NCBI RefSeq assembly: GCF_017309385.1
Contig: NZ_JAFJMJ010000002.1
Location: forward strand, 124,001-188,000
Reading direction: 5' to 3'
Source: Amycolatopsis sp. 195334CR
Lineage (GTDB): Bacteria > Actinomycetota > Actinomycetes > Mycobacteriales > Pseudonocardiaceae
Length of the DNA: 64,000 bases
Shown here one piece after another: positions 26,228 through 35,362 of the stretch. The translations under genes were made by a program, and so were the position numbers. The notes under the pieces were generated by a model. It saw nothing but the letters and a program-made list of their open reading frames with translations, searched no databases and was not told where the DNA came from. The first letter of the stretch is position 1. Each line of letters starts with the position of its first letter.

Positions 26228-27144
26228 GCCACCCGTCCCTTCTGCGCCGATCCGGTCAGGCTCAGGAACACGTCGTCCAGCGTCGGCTTCTTCACCTGCA
26301 GCCCCACCGGTTCCAGCCCGGCGCGGTCGAGGCGGTCCAGCAGCGACCGCAGTTCCCACACCCCGCCGACGCGCACGGACAACCCGTCCCCGCGCAGCAC
26401 GTCCGAACCGGCCAGCACCGCGTGCGCGCGTTCGGTGGCGGCCGCGTCGGCGAACGCCAGTTCCACGCGTTCCTCGCCGACCTTGGCCTTCAGTTGGTCG
26501 GCCGAGCCCTCGGCGATCACCCGCCCGCCGTCGAGCACGGCGATCCGGTCGGCCAGCTGGTCGGCCTCCTCCAGGTACTGCGTGGTGAGCAGGATCGTGG
26601 TGCCGCTGTCGAGCAGCTGCCGGATCGCCGCCCACATGCCGGTGCGGCTGCGCGGGTCGAGCCCGGTGGTCGGCTCGTCGAGGAACAGCACCGGCGGCGC
26701 GGCGATCAGGCTCGCGGCCAGGTCCAGCCGCCGGAACATGCCGCCCGAGTAGGTCTTCGCCGGGCGGTCGGCCGCCTCGGTCAGCTCGAACCGCTCCAGC
26801 AGCTCGGCCGCGCGGGCCTTCGCGCCGCGCCCGAGGTGGTGCAGCCTGCCCATCAGCTCCAGGTTCTCGCGGCCGGTGAGCAGTTTGTCCACCGCGGAGA
26901 ACTGCCCGGTCAGCCCGATGGACCGCCGCACGCGCGCGGCCTGCCGCGCCACGTCGAGCCCCAGCACCGCGGCGCGCCCGGCGTCCGCCTTGAGCAACGT
27001 GCTCAGTATTCGCACCACGGTGGTCTTCCCGGCGCCGTTCGGGCCGAGCAACGCGAGCATCGTGCCGGACTCGACCCGCAGGTCGACCCCGGTGAGCACG
27101 CGGTGACCGGCGAACGACTTCGCCAGCTCCTGCACTTCGATCAT
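26224..27144 (-). CDS. ABC exporter ATP-binding protein (DrrA-like)
   Basis: A 306-residue ATPase. Walker A is GPNGAGKTTVVRIL, the signature is YSGGMFRRLDLAASL, Walker B is PVLFLDEPTTGLDPRSR, and the switch His of canonical subunits is replaced by Gln in LLTTQYLEEADQLADR, as is normal in DrrA-type proteins. The C-terminal 80 residues contain the DrrA extension with VGLQVKKPTLDDVFLSLTG. ATG 27144 lies 14 bases from a perfect 11-bp inverted repeat that is probably the TetR operator. It is translationally coupled to the permease. Confidence 0.95.
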   Translation of the reverse strand: MIEVQELAKSFAGHRVLTGVDLRVESGTMLALLGPNGAGKTTVVRILSTLLKADAGRAAVLGLDVARQAARVRRSIGLTGQFSAVDKLLTGRENLELMGRLHHLGRGAKARAAELLERFELTEAADRPAKTYSGGMFRRLDLAASLIAAPPVLFLDEPTTGLDPRSRTGMWAAIRQLLDSGTTILLTTQYLEEADQLADRIAVLDGGRVIAEGSADQLKAKVGEERVELAFADAAATERAHAVLAGSDVLRGDGLSVRVGGVWELRSLLDRLDRAGLEPVGLQVKKPTLDDVFLSLTGSAQKGRVA

Positions 27145-27157
27145 GGTCCGCCCCTCA

Positions 27158-27201
27158 AACTGTGTATCTGATACACATAACGGTGTAAGTGATACACAGT
27201 T
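27158..27201. promoter_or_regulatory. TetR operator between exporter and tetR genes
   Basis: AACTGTGTATC (27158-27168) and GATACACAGTT (27191-27201) are perfect inverted arms. Inside, TGTGTATC-T-GATACACA (27161-27177) is a compact palindrome, and GTGTA-AGTGA-TACAC (27183-27197) is a second. Two overlapping dimer sites in a 93-bp divergent promoter fit a TetR repressor. Confidence 0.85.
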
Positions 27202-27237
27202 CTAGGATGGCCGTCAAGCGCCGAAGATGGGTGGGAG

Positions 27238-27972
27238 ATGCCGAAGGACCGGGCCAGCAATCTGGAACTGATGTGGGGCAACCGGGAACGCCCGGCGAGG
27301 GGACCGAAACCGGGCCTCACGCTCGACGAGATCGTGCGGGCGGGGGTGCGGGTGGCCGACGCCGAGGGGCTCGACGCGTTGTCCATGCAGCGCGTCGCCG
27401 GTGAACTCGGCTACACCACGATGTCGCTCTACCGCTACGTCTCAGGCAAGGACCAGCTGGTCGCGCTGATGTCCGACGTCGCGCTCGGGGCGCCGCCCGA
27501 GCCCGCGGGAGGTGACTGGCGCGAGGAGATCGAGGCCTGGGTGCGCGGGTTGTGGCACGGCTACCGGGCGCACCCGTGGCTGCTGTCGGTGAAGATCGAG
27601 GGCCCGCCGTCCGGGCCGCAGGGGCTGGCGTGGCTGGAGGCGGCCCTGCGCGCGCTCGAAGGATCGGGGCTGGACAAGGGAGATCGGATCGGCGTGACGA
27701 TGTTCGTCAACGCCGCCACGTTCAGCCTCGCCCGGCTCTCGGTCGACCTCAAGCCGATGGAGGACTTCGGCGCCGCGCTGGCGCTCGGCGCGCAGACCGG
27801 GCAGTACCCGATCCTGGCGAGCATGCTGGCCGACGGCACGTTCGAGTCCGTCGGCGCGCCGCAGACCGAGTTCGCGCAGGAGGTCCTGCCCGATCTGGAG
27901 TTCGGCCTGCGGCGCCTGCTCGACGGCATCGAGCACTACGTCAGTGCGCGGAAGACCGCGCCCACAGGTTGA
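27238..27972 (+). CDS. TetR family repressor of the DrrAB-type exporter
   Basis: A 244-residue TetR protein with a longer than usual leader (MPKDRASNLELMWGNRERPA) before the HTH: LDEIVRAGVRVADAEGLDAL, then SMQRVAGELGYTTMSLYRYV. The C-terminal ligand domain is of the TetR_C_11-like type found beside drug exporters. ATG 27238 follows GTGGGAG. It is divergent from the exporter across a clear double palindrome, so autoregulation and exporter repression are likely. The 3' end overlaps the convergent aldo-keto reductase gene by 32 bases. Confidence 0.92.
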   Translation: MPKDRASNLELMWGNRERPARGPKPGLTLDEIVRAGVRVADAEGLDALSMQRVAGELGYTTMSLYRYVSGKDQLVALMSDVALGAPPEPAGGDWREEIEAWVRGLWHGYRAHPWLLSVKIEGPPSGPQGLAWLEAALRALEGSGLDKGDRIGVTMFVNAATFSLARLSVDLKPMEDFGAALALGAQTGQYPILASMLADGTFESVGAPQTEFAQEVLPDLEFGLRRLLDGIEHYVSARKTAPTG

Positions 27973-28972
27973 TGTCGCCTTCGACCGCGTAGCGCTCGAT
28001 CTCGGCCAGCTCGTCGTCGCCGAACTCCAGGTTGCCCAGCGAGCCGACGTTCGCCTCGAGCTGGGCGACGCTGCTGGCGCCGATCAGCACCGAGGTGACC
28101 CGCTCGTCGCGCAGCGCCCACGCCAGCGCGAGCTGGGCCAGGCTCTGCCCGCGCCGCTTCGCGACCTCGTTCAGCGCGCGGACGCGGGTGAGGTTCTCCT
28201 CGGTGAGCATGCCCTCGTTGAGCGCGCCGCCGGTGGCCGCGCGCGAGTCGGCGGGAATGCCGTCGAGGTAGCGGTCGGTCAGCAACCCCTGTGCCAGCGG
28301 GGAGAACGCGATGCAGCCCGCGCCGACGGTGTCCAGAGTGGACAGCAGGTCCTGCTCCTCGATCCAGCGGTTCAGCATCGAGTAGGACGGCTGGTGGATC
28401 AGCAGCGGCGTGCCCAGCTCGCGGAGGAGCCGGGCGGCCTCGGCGGTCTTCTCCGAGGAGTACGACGAGATGCCGACGTACAGCGCGCGCCCGGAGCGGA
28501 CCGCGGTGTCGAGCGCGCCGACCGTCTCCTCCAGCGGGGTGTCCGGGTCGAACCGGTGCGAGTAGAAGATGTCCACGTAGTCCAGCCCCATCCGGTCCAG
28601 GGACTGGTCCAGCGACGCCAGCAGGTACTTGCGCGAGCCGAAGTTGCCGTACGGGCCCGGCCACATGTCGTAGCCCGCCTTGGTGGAGATGACCAGTTCG
28701 TCCCGGTACGGGCGGAAGTCCTCGGCCAGCAGCCTGCCGAAGTTGCTCTCCGCGGACCCGTACGGCGGGCCGTAGTTGTTGGCCAGGTCGAAGTGGGTGA
28801 TGCCGAGGTCGAAGGCCCGGCGGCAGATGGCGCGCTGGGTCTCGAACGGCCGGTCGTGGCCGAAGTTGTGCCACAGGCCGAGCGAGACGGCGGGCAGGTG
28901 CAGCCCGCTGCGCCCCGAACGCCGGTAAACCATGGAGTCGTACCTGTCGGCAGCCGCGATGTAAGTCACCAC
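27941..28972 (-). CDS. Aldo-keto reductase (YghZ/L-glyceraldehyde-3-phosphate reductase type)
   Basis: A 343-residue AKR resembling E. coli YghZ along its whole length, for example LPAVSLGLWHNFGHD, HFDLANNYGPPYGSAE, STKAGYDMWPGPYG and FYSHRFDPDTPLEE. The tetrad is visible: Asp in FDLANNYG, Tyr in NNYG, Lys in ISTKAGYD and His in YSHR. YghZ uses NADPH to reduce L-glyceraldehyde-3-phosphate and methylglyoxal. The start is GTG 28972 or GTG 28969, matching the YghZ N-terminus. It follows the S15 peptidase by 6 bp and may be in one operon with it. It overlaps tetR at the 3' end. Confidence 0.92.
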   Translation of the reverse strand: MVTYIAAADRYDSMVYRRSGRSGLHLPAVSLGLWHNFGHDRPFETQRAICRRAFDLGITHFDLANNYGPPYGSAESNFGRLLAEDFRPYRDELVISTKAGYDMWPGPYGNFGSRKYLLASLDQSLDRMGLDYVDIFYSHRFDPDTPLEETVGALDTAVRSGRALYVGISSYSSEKTAEAARLLRELGTPLLIHQPSYSMLNRWIEEQDLLSTLDTVGAGCIAFSPLAQGLLTDRYLDGIPADSRAATGGALNEGMLTEENLTRVRALNEVAKRRGQSLAQLALAWALRDERVTSVLIGASSVAQLEANVGSLGNLEFGDDELAEIERYAVEGDINLWARSSAH

Positions 28973-28978
28973 CGCAGC

Positions 28979-30775
28979 CTACTGTTCTGGTCCGGCGACC
29001 GGCACGCTCACCGAGGTGCCGCCGAGGTCGATATCCAGTGCCGGGCGCTGGCTCGGCGTCGGGATCCAGAACGCGTCCGTTCCGCCCAGCACCAGCCCGA
29101 TCCGGTGCCCGGCGGGCACCAGCTTGTCCACTGTGGAGAGCGGGAAGGTCATCGTGTAGTACCGCTCCGGCCGCAGGTCCTCCCCGCGCCAGAGGGTGCG
29201 GTGGTGCCCGAGGTCCGCCCACCCGGCGGCCAGCAGCTGGTGGTCGACGGACTCGGTGGCGGTTTCGGTGTCCAGGTAGCAGGCGGAGTCCCCGGGCCCG
29301 CTTTCGCCCCAGCACGAACGGGTTTCGAGGTTCCGGATGCCGGGCGCGCCCTGGTAGGTGGCGCGGACGGTGGCCGGGCCGTAGTCGACCAGCATCGCGC
29401 CCACCCGCGCCCGCGGGGTGCTCGACCGCACCTTCACCGTCACCGAGCCGGTGCCCGCCAGCCACGTGGGCTGGTCCAGCGGCTCGGTGGTGAAGACCAC
29501 TCGCGCGGTCGAGGGTTCGGCGGGCTGCCGGATCCAGTCGTAGCCGGTCAAGTCCGGATCGTCCACGATGGACTCCACGCCGTTCGCGGGCTTCCGCCCC
29601 AGTCCGCCGCCGGTGTCCGGGCGGAGGGTGACCGGCCGGGCGTTCGCCGGGGGCCAGCGGCGTTCGTCCACCCACTGGTCGACGGCGGCTTCGCGGTGCA
29701 CGGCGGGTTCGTGCTCGATGCCGTTGCGGACGTCCAGCAGCCACCGGTCCAGCCAGCGGTGCAGCGTGTGCACGAACTCGGGGCGCTGGAGGTCGAACGG
29801 GTCGACGTGCGCGGCCTGGTGCAGCCACGCCTTGCGGGTCACCCCGTGCGCGCCGAGGGCGTCCCACCACGGCCCGAACTGGATGGTCCGCACGTTGAGG
29901 TCGGTGAAGCCCTGGACGGCGAACACGCTGGCGCGCACGCGATGCGCCTGGTGCACGTAGTTCAGCGATTCCCAGTACCGGTTGTAGTCGCCGTCGGTGC
30001 CCGCGAGTTCCGCCTGCTCGGCCATCCACGGTTGGCACAGCTCCTCGGCGCGCGGGTTGAGCAGGCCCGGCGGGCCACCGCCGGGGCCGTGCCAGGCGCC
30101 GTTGGAGTTGTGCACCTCGTAGTAGGAGCTGACCCCGGCGATCGGCACGATGGTCCGCACGCCGTCGACCCCGGTGGAGGCGACGCCGATCGCGGTCGCG
30201 CCGTCCTGCGACTTGCCCACCAGGCCGACCGCGCCGGTGGTCCAGTCCGCCTCGACCGGCGTGCCGCCCTCCACCGCGGAGTACCCGGTCGCGCGGCCGT
30301 TGAGCCAGTCGACCACCCCGCGCCCGGACGGCACGTCGTCGAAGCAGCCGCGGGACCGGTTGGTGCCCCCGGCGTCGACCAGCACCACCGCGTACCCGCG
30401 GGGCACGAAGTAGTTGTCGTAGAACAGCGGGAACCCGAGCGGGGTGCCGTCGGGGGCGTAGGTCTTCTTCTGCGCCTCGTTGCCGCGCCCGCAACACGCG
30501 TAGTACGGGCTGACGTCCATGATCACCGGCACGCGCTGCCCGCGGGCCGCCGGTTCGGCCGGGCGGATGATGTCCGCGGCGATCCGGTCCCCGGCGCCGT
30601 CGCGGTCGAGGTCGGTGCCGATGTCGACCCAGACCGTTTCGCGGATGGCCCCCTCGTACGAGTGGATCGGCGCGCTCACCCCGGCTGCCAGCTCGAACGC
30701 GGCTCCCGCCGCGGCGGCCGGGGTGACCGACCCCGCCAGCAACACCAGGACCAGCAGTCCACCCAGTACCCGCAT
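28979..30775 (-). CDS. Secreted Xaa-Pro dipeptidyl-peptidase (S15/CocE family)
   Basis: A 598-residue exported alpha/beta hydrolase. A Sec signal (MRVLGGLLVLVLLAGSVTPA) ends near AAAGA. The nucleophile is S189 in VGKSQDGATA, the acid is probably the Asp in VQGFTDLNV, and the base is the His in LHQAAHVDPFD. The C-terminal 200 residues form the beta-sandwich typical of S15 and cocaine-esterase proteins (VTVKVRSSTPRARVGAMLVD). It probably releases Xaa-Pro dipeptides, or esters, outside the cell. It lies between the BTAD regulator (7 bp upstream) and the aldo-keto reductase, all on the minus strand, so the three may be co-transcribed. Confidence 0.9.
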   Translation of the reverse strand: MRVLGGLLVLVLLAGSVTPAAAAGAAFELAAGVSAPIHSYEGAIRETVWVDIGTDLDRDGAGDRIAADIIRPAEPAARGQRVPVIMDVSPYYACCGRGNEAQKKTYAPDGTPLGFPLFYDNYFVPRGYAVVLVDAGGTNRSRGCFDDVPSGRGVVDWLNGRATGYSAVEGGTPVEADWTTGAVGLVGKSQDGATAIGVASTGVDGVRTIVPIAGVSSYYEVHNSNGAWHGPGGGPPGLLNPRAEELCQPWMAEQAELAGTDGDYNRYWESLNYVHQAHRVRASVFAVQGFTDLNVRTIQFGPWWDALGAHGVTRKAWLHQAAHVDPFDLQRPEFVHTLHRWLDRWLLDVRNGIEHEPAVHREAAVDQWVDERRWPPANARPVTLRPDTGGGLGRKPANGVESIVDDPDLTGYDWIRQPAEPSTARVVFTTEPLDQPTWLAGTGSVTVKVRSSTPRARVGAMLVDYGPATVRATYQGAPGIRNLETRSCWGESGPGDSACYLDTETATESVDHQLLAAGWADLGHHRTLWRGEDLRPERYYTMTFPLSTVDKLVPAGHRIGLVLGGTDAFWIPTPSQRPALDIDLGGTSVSVPVAGPEQ

Positions 30776-30782
30776 GCGCCGA

Positions 30783-32492
30783 TTATGGCCGACGCCGGAG
30801 CACCTCCAGGGTTTTCACCGCGCGGTCGTAGTCCTCGCGCAGTGCCGCGCGACGCTCGGTGATCCAGTGCTCACCGGGAACACCGTCGAGGAAGTCGCCC
30901 CGGTAGACCTCGACCGCGGTGGTCAGCCACTTCGCCGGGGCCAGCTCGGTGTCGCGCAGGGCGTTGCGGAACCGGTCGACGTCGAAGTCGCAGCCCGCCT
31001 CCCGGTCGAAGCGGTAGCGCCCGTTCGCGTAGGTCACCCAGCCCGGCTGCCGCAGCGCGCGGCGCAGGTGGTGCAGGGTGGTGTGGAAGTTATTGCGCAC
31101 CTGGGCGTCGGTGGACCACGGCCACAGCGCGCGCCCGATCCGGTGCTTGGTGCAGTCGGTCTCGGTGAGCAGGAAGTACAGCAGCTCACGGGGTTTGGCG
31201 AAGGTCCAGTCGGCGGGGAGCAGCGGTTCGGAACCGAGGAACACCTCGGCCCGGCCGAAGGCGAACACCCGCAGCGGCGGATCCACCACCCGCGCGGCCG
31301 GGGGCTGCTCGTCGAGTTCCCCGTGGATCACCTGCTCGGTGGTGACCCCGGACCACAACTGCGCGAAACGCGCCCGCGGCACGGCGTTGCGCGCGGCGGC
31401 CAGCGTCCGCTCCCGGGCGGCGCGTTCCACCGGCGGCACGCGCGCGCCGGTCAGCATGCGCAGTTCGGCGGCGGCACCGAGCAGGCGCACCGCGTGTTCG
31501 GCCTCCCGAGACGCCAGCGCGACCGCGGCCAGCGCCTCCAGCTGGCTGGCGATCCGCCACCGGGCGTTGAGCGAATGGTGGTTGCGCAGGCTCGCTCGCA
31601 GGTACCGCCGTGCCGCCGTGGTGTCGCCTTCGTGCAGCGAGAGCAGGCCGAGCTGGCCGAGCGCCCACGCCTTGCCGTCGCGCCAGGCCACCCGGTCGGC
31701 GGCGGCGAAGCTCTGCGAGAGCAGCGCGCGGGCCGTCGCGTGGTCACCGCGGTGGAGCGCCACCACACCCAGCCCGAGCACGGCCCGCGACTGCGCCCGC
31801 CGCGCCCGGGTGCCGGACTGCGCCTTCGAAATCGCCACGGCCCCGGCGCACAGCATGCGCGTGGCGCCGAAATCCCCGCGCAGCCAGGAGATCAGGCCGA
31901 GCCGGTTCAGCGATTCGGCGGTCCACAGCGGGTCGGCCAGGCGCATCGCCAGCCGCCTGCTCTGCGTGTGCCTGGCGAACGCGGCGGCGTAGTCGCCGAG
32001 TTCGAGCGCGGCGTCACCGAGGGCGTCGAGCACGATTCCGGCGTTGCGGACGTCAGCGCACCGGGCGCAGATCGCCAATGCCTCGATCAGCCGGTCGGCG
32101 GCGCGTTCGTGCTCGCCGGCGAACCTGGCGACGGCGCTCAGGTTCAGCAGGTGGTCGAGCCGTTCGCGGTCCGCGCCGGAGACCGTGGCCGCGGGTGCGA
32201 CCGGTTCGGCGGCGAAGTACTCGCGCACCACGCGCAGCAACCGGAACCGCGTACCGCAGCGCACCACCAGCGCGGCCCCGGTCAGCCGCGCCAGGGCCGG
32301 GGCCGGATCCGGGCCGTCGGTCAGCTCCCGCACGGCGGCGGTGGTGAACAGGCCGGGGAACACCGCGAGCCGGCTCAGCAGCTGGCGGTCGGCCGGGGTC
32401 AGCCGCACCACGGCGGTGGTGAGCGCACCGCGCACACCGGTGACCCGGTGCCGGGTACCGCCGCCGTCCAGTGGTAACGGAGTTGCCGACAT
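30783..32492 (-). CDS. BTAD-domain transcriptional regulator lacking an NTPase domain
   Basis: A 569-residue protein with reversed SARP architecture. It begins with a winged-helix segment of the STAND type (LTPADRQLLSRLAVFPGLFT), continues with TPR-like helices (about 110-370), and ends with an OmpR-like winged helix (LRVFAFGRAEVFLGSEPLLP to LHHLRRALRQPG) and a BTAD-like tail (YRGDFLDGVPGEHWITERRA). The usual P-loop NTPase before the STAND winged helix is absent: no Walker A is seen. ATG 32492 has GAGGTG upstream and was preferred over longer frames that run into the divergent gene. It may be a truncated LAL/SARP hybrid. It could regulate the S15 peptidase downstream. Confidence 0.78.
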   Translation of the reverse strand: MSATPLPLDGGGTRHRVTGVRGALTTAVVRLTPADRQLLSRLAVFPGLFTTAAVRELTDGPDPAPALARLTGAALVVRCGTRFRLLRVVREYFAAEPVAPAATVSGADRERLDHLLNLSAVARFAGEHERAADRLIEALAICARCADVRNAGIVLDALGDAALELGDYAAAFARHTQSRRLAMRLADPLWTAESLNRLGLISWLRGDFGATRMLCAGAVAISKAQSGTRARRAQSRAVLGLGVVALHRGDHATARALLSQSFAAADRVAWRDGKAWALGQLGLLSLHEGDTTAARRYLRASLRNHHSLNARWRIASQLEALAAVALASREAEHAVRLLGAAAELRMLTGARVPPVERAARERTLAAARNAVPRARFAQLWSGVTTEQVIHGELDEQPPAARVVDPPLRVFAFGRAEVFLGSEPLLPADWTFAKPRELLYFLLTETDCTKHRIGRALWPWSTDAQVRNNFHTTLHHLRRALRQPGWVTYANGRYRFDREAGCDFDVDRFRNALRDTELAPAKWLTTAVEVYRGDFLDGVPGEHWITERRAALREDYDRAVKTLEVLRRRP

Positions 32493-32505
32493 GGGGAACA
32501 CCTCG

Positions 32506-32556
32506 TGCGGAAGCCATTTGCGATCTCCACCTTCCGCATCACCGGACTCATCCGGT
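32506..32556. promoter_or_regulatory. Inverted repeats in divergent promoter of two regulators
   Basis: TGCGGAAG (32506-32513) and CTTCCGCA (32531-32538) are inverted with a 17-base gap. ACCGGA-CTCA-TCCGGT follows at 32541-32556. They lie between the BTAD regulator (start 32492) and the LAL regulator (start 32615). Confidence 0.45.
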
Positions 32557-32614
32557 ATCGGGGGATTCCCGCATCCCGCTTCCGGTGCACCGGGTGGTGC
32601 CTGACCATGACCGG

Positions 32615-35362
32615 ATGGACGTGCGAAGACCGCTGCCGGGCCGGGCGGCCGAACTCGCGGTGCTGGACCGCCTGCTGGCCGCGCTGGCCGGCGGGCGGCC
32701 GGGCGCACTGGTGCTCACCGGCGAACCGGGCATCGGCAAGACCCGGATGCTCATCGAACTCGCCGAACGCGCCGGTACCGCCCGGGTTCTCCGCGGTGCC
32801 GCCACCGAGTTCGAGCGCGAGGAACCGTACGCGGTTTTCGCGCACGCGCTGGACCCGTTCCTCCGATCGCTCGGGGAATCGGGGCGCGCGGCGCTCGGCC
32901 CGGCCGACGAACTGCGGGCGGTGTTCCCCGCGTTCGGCCCGCCGGGGGACCGGACGCCGCCCGCCGCGCACCTGCGCTGGGCGGTGAGCGCGTTGCTCGC
33001 GCGCCTGGCCGCACGGCGACCGCTGGTGCTGGTGCTCGACGATCTCCAGTGGGCCGATGCCGCGTCGATCGAGCTGTTCGGCCACCTCGTGCGCTGGCTG
33101 CCCGACGTGCCGCTGCTGCTGGCCGGGGCGATGCGTCCGGCCGGTGGCCCGGAACGGCTTCGCCTGCTGCTCGACACGGCCCGCCCGGGCAGTGAATTCG
33201 AGGAGCTGGCGCTGGGCCCGTTGAGTCTCGACGAAGTCGCCGCGCTGTCGCCGGACGGGGAGGTGGCGGCGCTGCACCACGAGTCCGGCGGCAATCCGTT
33301 CTACTTCGAAGCGCTGGCCAAGGAAGGCGTGACGAGCGTGCCCCAGGCCGTGTTCGCCGCGGTCGCCGCCGAACTGCGGGGCGTGTCGCCGAAGGCGCGA
33401 ATCGCCGCGTGGGCGGCATCGCTGTCCGATACGCCCTTCGAAGCCGGTCTGGCGGCAGAAATCGCCGAATTACCGCTCGAAGAGTTCCTGCGCGCGCTCG
33501 ACGAACTGGCCGCCGTAGAACTGGTGCGCGCCGACGGGAGGCGATTCTGCTTCCGGCACCCGATTGTGCGCCGGGCCGTGCACCAGACGGTGGGACCGGG
33601 CTGGCGGCGGGCGGCCCACGCCCGGGCCGCGGAGATCCTCACCCGGCGTGGTGCCGGGATGGCGGTCATCGCGGAGCACGTCGAGCGCAGCGCCGTGGCG
33701 GGCGATCTCACCGCGGTGGAACTGTTGGCTGAAGCGGGAAAAGCGGCGTTGCCCGCCGAGGCGGCTCGCTGGTTCGGCGCGGCGCTGGACCTGTTGCCGA
33801 ACGGCGAGGTGCACCGGACCCGTCGCCGGGAGCTGTTGTCACGTCTGGTTTTGTGCGCGGGCGCGGCGGGCTTGACCGACGAGAGCAGGCGCGCGGCCGA
33901 CGAACTGCTCGCGCTGACCCCGCCGTCCCCGGCCAGGGCGGAGCTCGTCGCCTTCCGGTCGTTCGTCGAACGCGCTTCGGGACGGCACGACCGGGCACGG
34001 GCGCTCCTGGACCGCGAACTCCGCGTGGTGCCCAGGGAACTGGTCGTGTGCCGGGCCGCGCTGCACGCCGAACTGGCCGGTACCGCGTTGATGCGCGCCG
34101 ATCACGCCGAAGTCGAGCGGCACGCGGACCTGGCACTCGCCGCCGACGGGCCCGCGCACGTCCTGGCCACCGCGTTGCTGGCGCACGGGCAGTACGCGCT
34201 GGGCCGGATCGAGGAGGCCCTCGCGACCGCGGAACGAGCCGCGGCGCGCTTCGACGCCATGCCCGACGAGGTTCTGCTGGCCCGGCTCGACACCTGCCTG
34301 CCGCTGGCGCGGGCCGAGCAGGACCTGGACCGGGCGGACGAGGCGATCCGGCACGCCACGCGCGGGCTCGACCTGGCCAGGTCGTCCGGGCAGGCGCTGG
34401 TCACGCCCCTGCTCTCGACCGCCCGCGCCGCCGCCCAGGCGTCGCGCGGCCGTCCGGTGGAAGCGCTGGAGGATGCCACCGAGGCGTACGAAGTGTGCCG
34501 CGCCGGGGAAAACCGGTACGGCGCGGCGCTCGCGTTGTGCGTGAGCGTGCGCGCGCAGGTGTGGCGCGGTGAGGTGAGCACCGCGGTGGCGTCGGCGGAA
34601 GAGGCGCTGGCGATCGGCCGGGAAACCGGCGCCGCGGCACTGATCGGCAGCGCGGGCGTCGGGTACGCGGAAGCGCTGCAGGCCGCCGGCCGGTTCGCCG
34701 ACGTGGAACCGGTGCTGCTGGAGACGACCGGGAACTTCGAACTGGTCGACCGGCCGTGGTGGCCGCGGTTGCACCTGGTGCTGATCAGGGCGGCGCTGGC
34801 GGCCGGGGACCGGCACCGGGCCGGGCACCTGCTCGGGCAGGCCCGCGAGGCGGTCGCCGGGATCCCGCTGGCCTCGCGCCAGTCGCTGGTGCGGTACGCC
34901 GAAGCGTTGGTACGACTGGATTCGGCGGAGTTCGCCGCGGCGGCCGACGCCGCCTTCACCGCACTCGGCCTGGCCGAAACGGCGGGCTGCGGCATCCAGG
35001 CGGGACAGGCGCGCATCGTCGCCGGGCGGGCGCTGGCGGCGAACGGCGACCGGGCCCGCGGCCTGGCCGAACTGCTGCGCGCCGAACGGGACATGGCCGC
35101 GCTGGGCGCCTACCGCTACCGCGACCACGCGGTCCGCGAACTGCGCCGGTTCGGCCGCCGGGTGCCGCGGCCCGCCCGCGGTTCCGGCGCCACGCTGAGC
35201 CACCGGGAACACGAGATCGCGCAGCTGGTGGCGGCCGGGCGCACCAACCGGGAGATCGCGGAGGAACTGGTGATCAGCGAGAAGACGGTGGAGACGCACG
35301 TGTCGCGGATACTGCGGAAACTGCGGGTCCGCTCGCGCGCGGCGGTCGGGCGGGCATTATGA
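32615..35362 (+). CDS. LuxR-family LAL regulator (AAA-TPR-LuxR)
   Basis: A 915-residue large ATP-binding LuxR regulator. Walker A is GEPGIGKTR at 36-44, Walker B is LVLVLDDLQWADAAS near 145, a long helical TPR region follows, and the C-terminal LuxR HTH is LSHREHEIAQLVAAG, NREIAEELVISEKTVETHVS, ending RKLRVRSRAAVGRAL. LAL proteins activate secondary-metabolite or carbohydrate genes. ATG 32615 directly precedes the AAA domain. The stop overlaps the start of an SRPBCC gene (ATGA), so that small protein is made with the regulator. It is divergent from the BTAD regulator. Confidence 0.9.
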   Translation: MDVRRPLPGRAAELAVLDRLLAALAGGRPGALVLTGEPGIGKTRMLIELAERAGTARVLRGAATEFEREEPYAVFAHALDPFLRSLGESGRAALGPADELRAVFPAFGPPGDRTPPAAHLRWAVSALLARLAARRPLVLVLDDLQWADAASIELFGHLVRWLPDVPLLLAGAMRPAGGPERLRLLLDTARPGSEFEELALGPLSLDEVAALSPDGEVAALHHESGGNPFYFEALAKEGVTSVPQAVFAAVAAELRGVSPKARIAAWAASLSDTPFEAGLAAEIAELPLEEFLRALDELAAVELVRADGRRFCFRHPIVRRAVHQTVGPGWRRAAHARAAEILTRRGAGMAVIAEHVERSAVAGDLTAVELLAEAGKAALPAEAARWFGAALDLLPNGEVHRTRRRELLSRLVLCAGAAGLTDESRRAADELLALTPPSPARAELVAFRSFVERASGRHDRARALLDRELRVVPRELVVCRAALHAELAGTALMRADHAEVERHADLALAADGPAHVLATALLAHGQYALGRIEEALATAERAAARFDAMPDEVLLARLDTCLPLARAEQDLDRADEAIRHATRGLDLARSSGQALVTPLLSTARAAAQASRGRPVEALEDATEAYEVCRAGENRYGAALALCVSVRAQVWRGEVSTAVASAEEALAIGRETGAAALIGSAGVGYAEALQAAGRFADVEPVLLETTGNFELVDRPWWPRLHLVLIRAALAAGDRHRAGHLLGQAREAVAGIPLASRQSLVRYAEALVRLDSAEFAAAADAAFTALGLAETAGCGIQAGQARIVAGRALAANGDRARGLAELLRAERDMAALGAYRYRDHAVRELRRFGRRVPRPARGSGATLSHREHEIAQLVAAGRTNREIAEELVISEKTVETHVSRILRKLRVRSRAAVGRAL

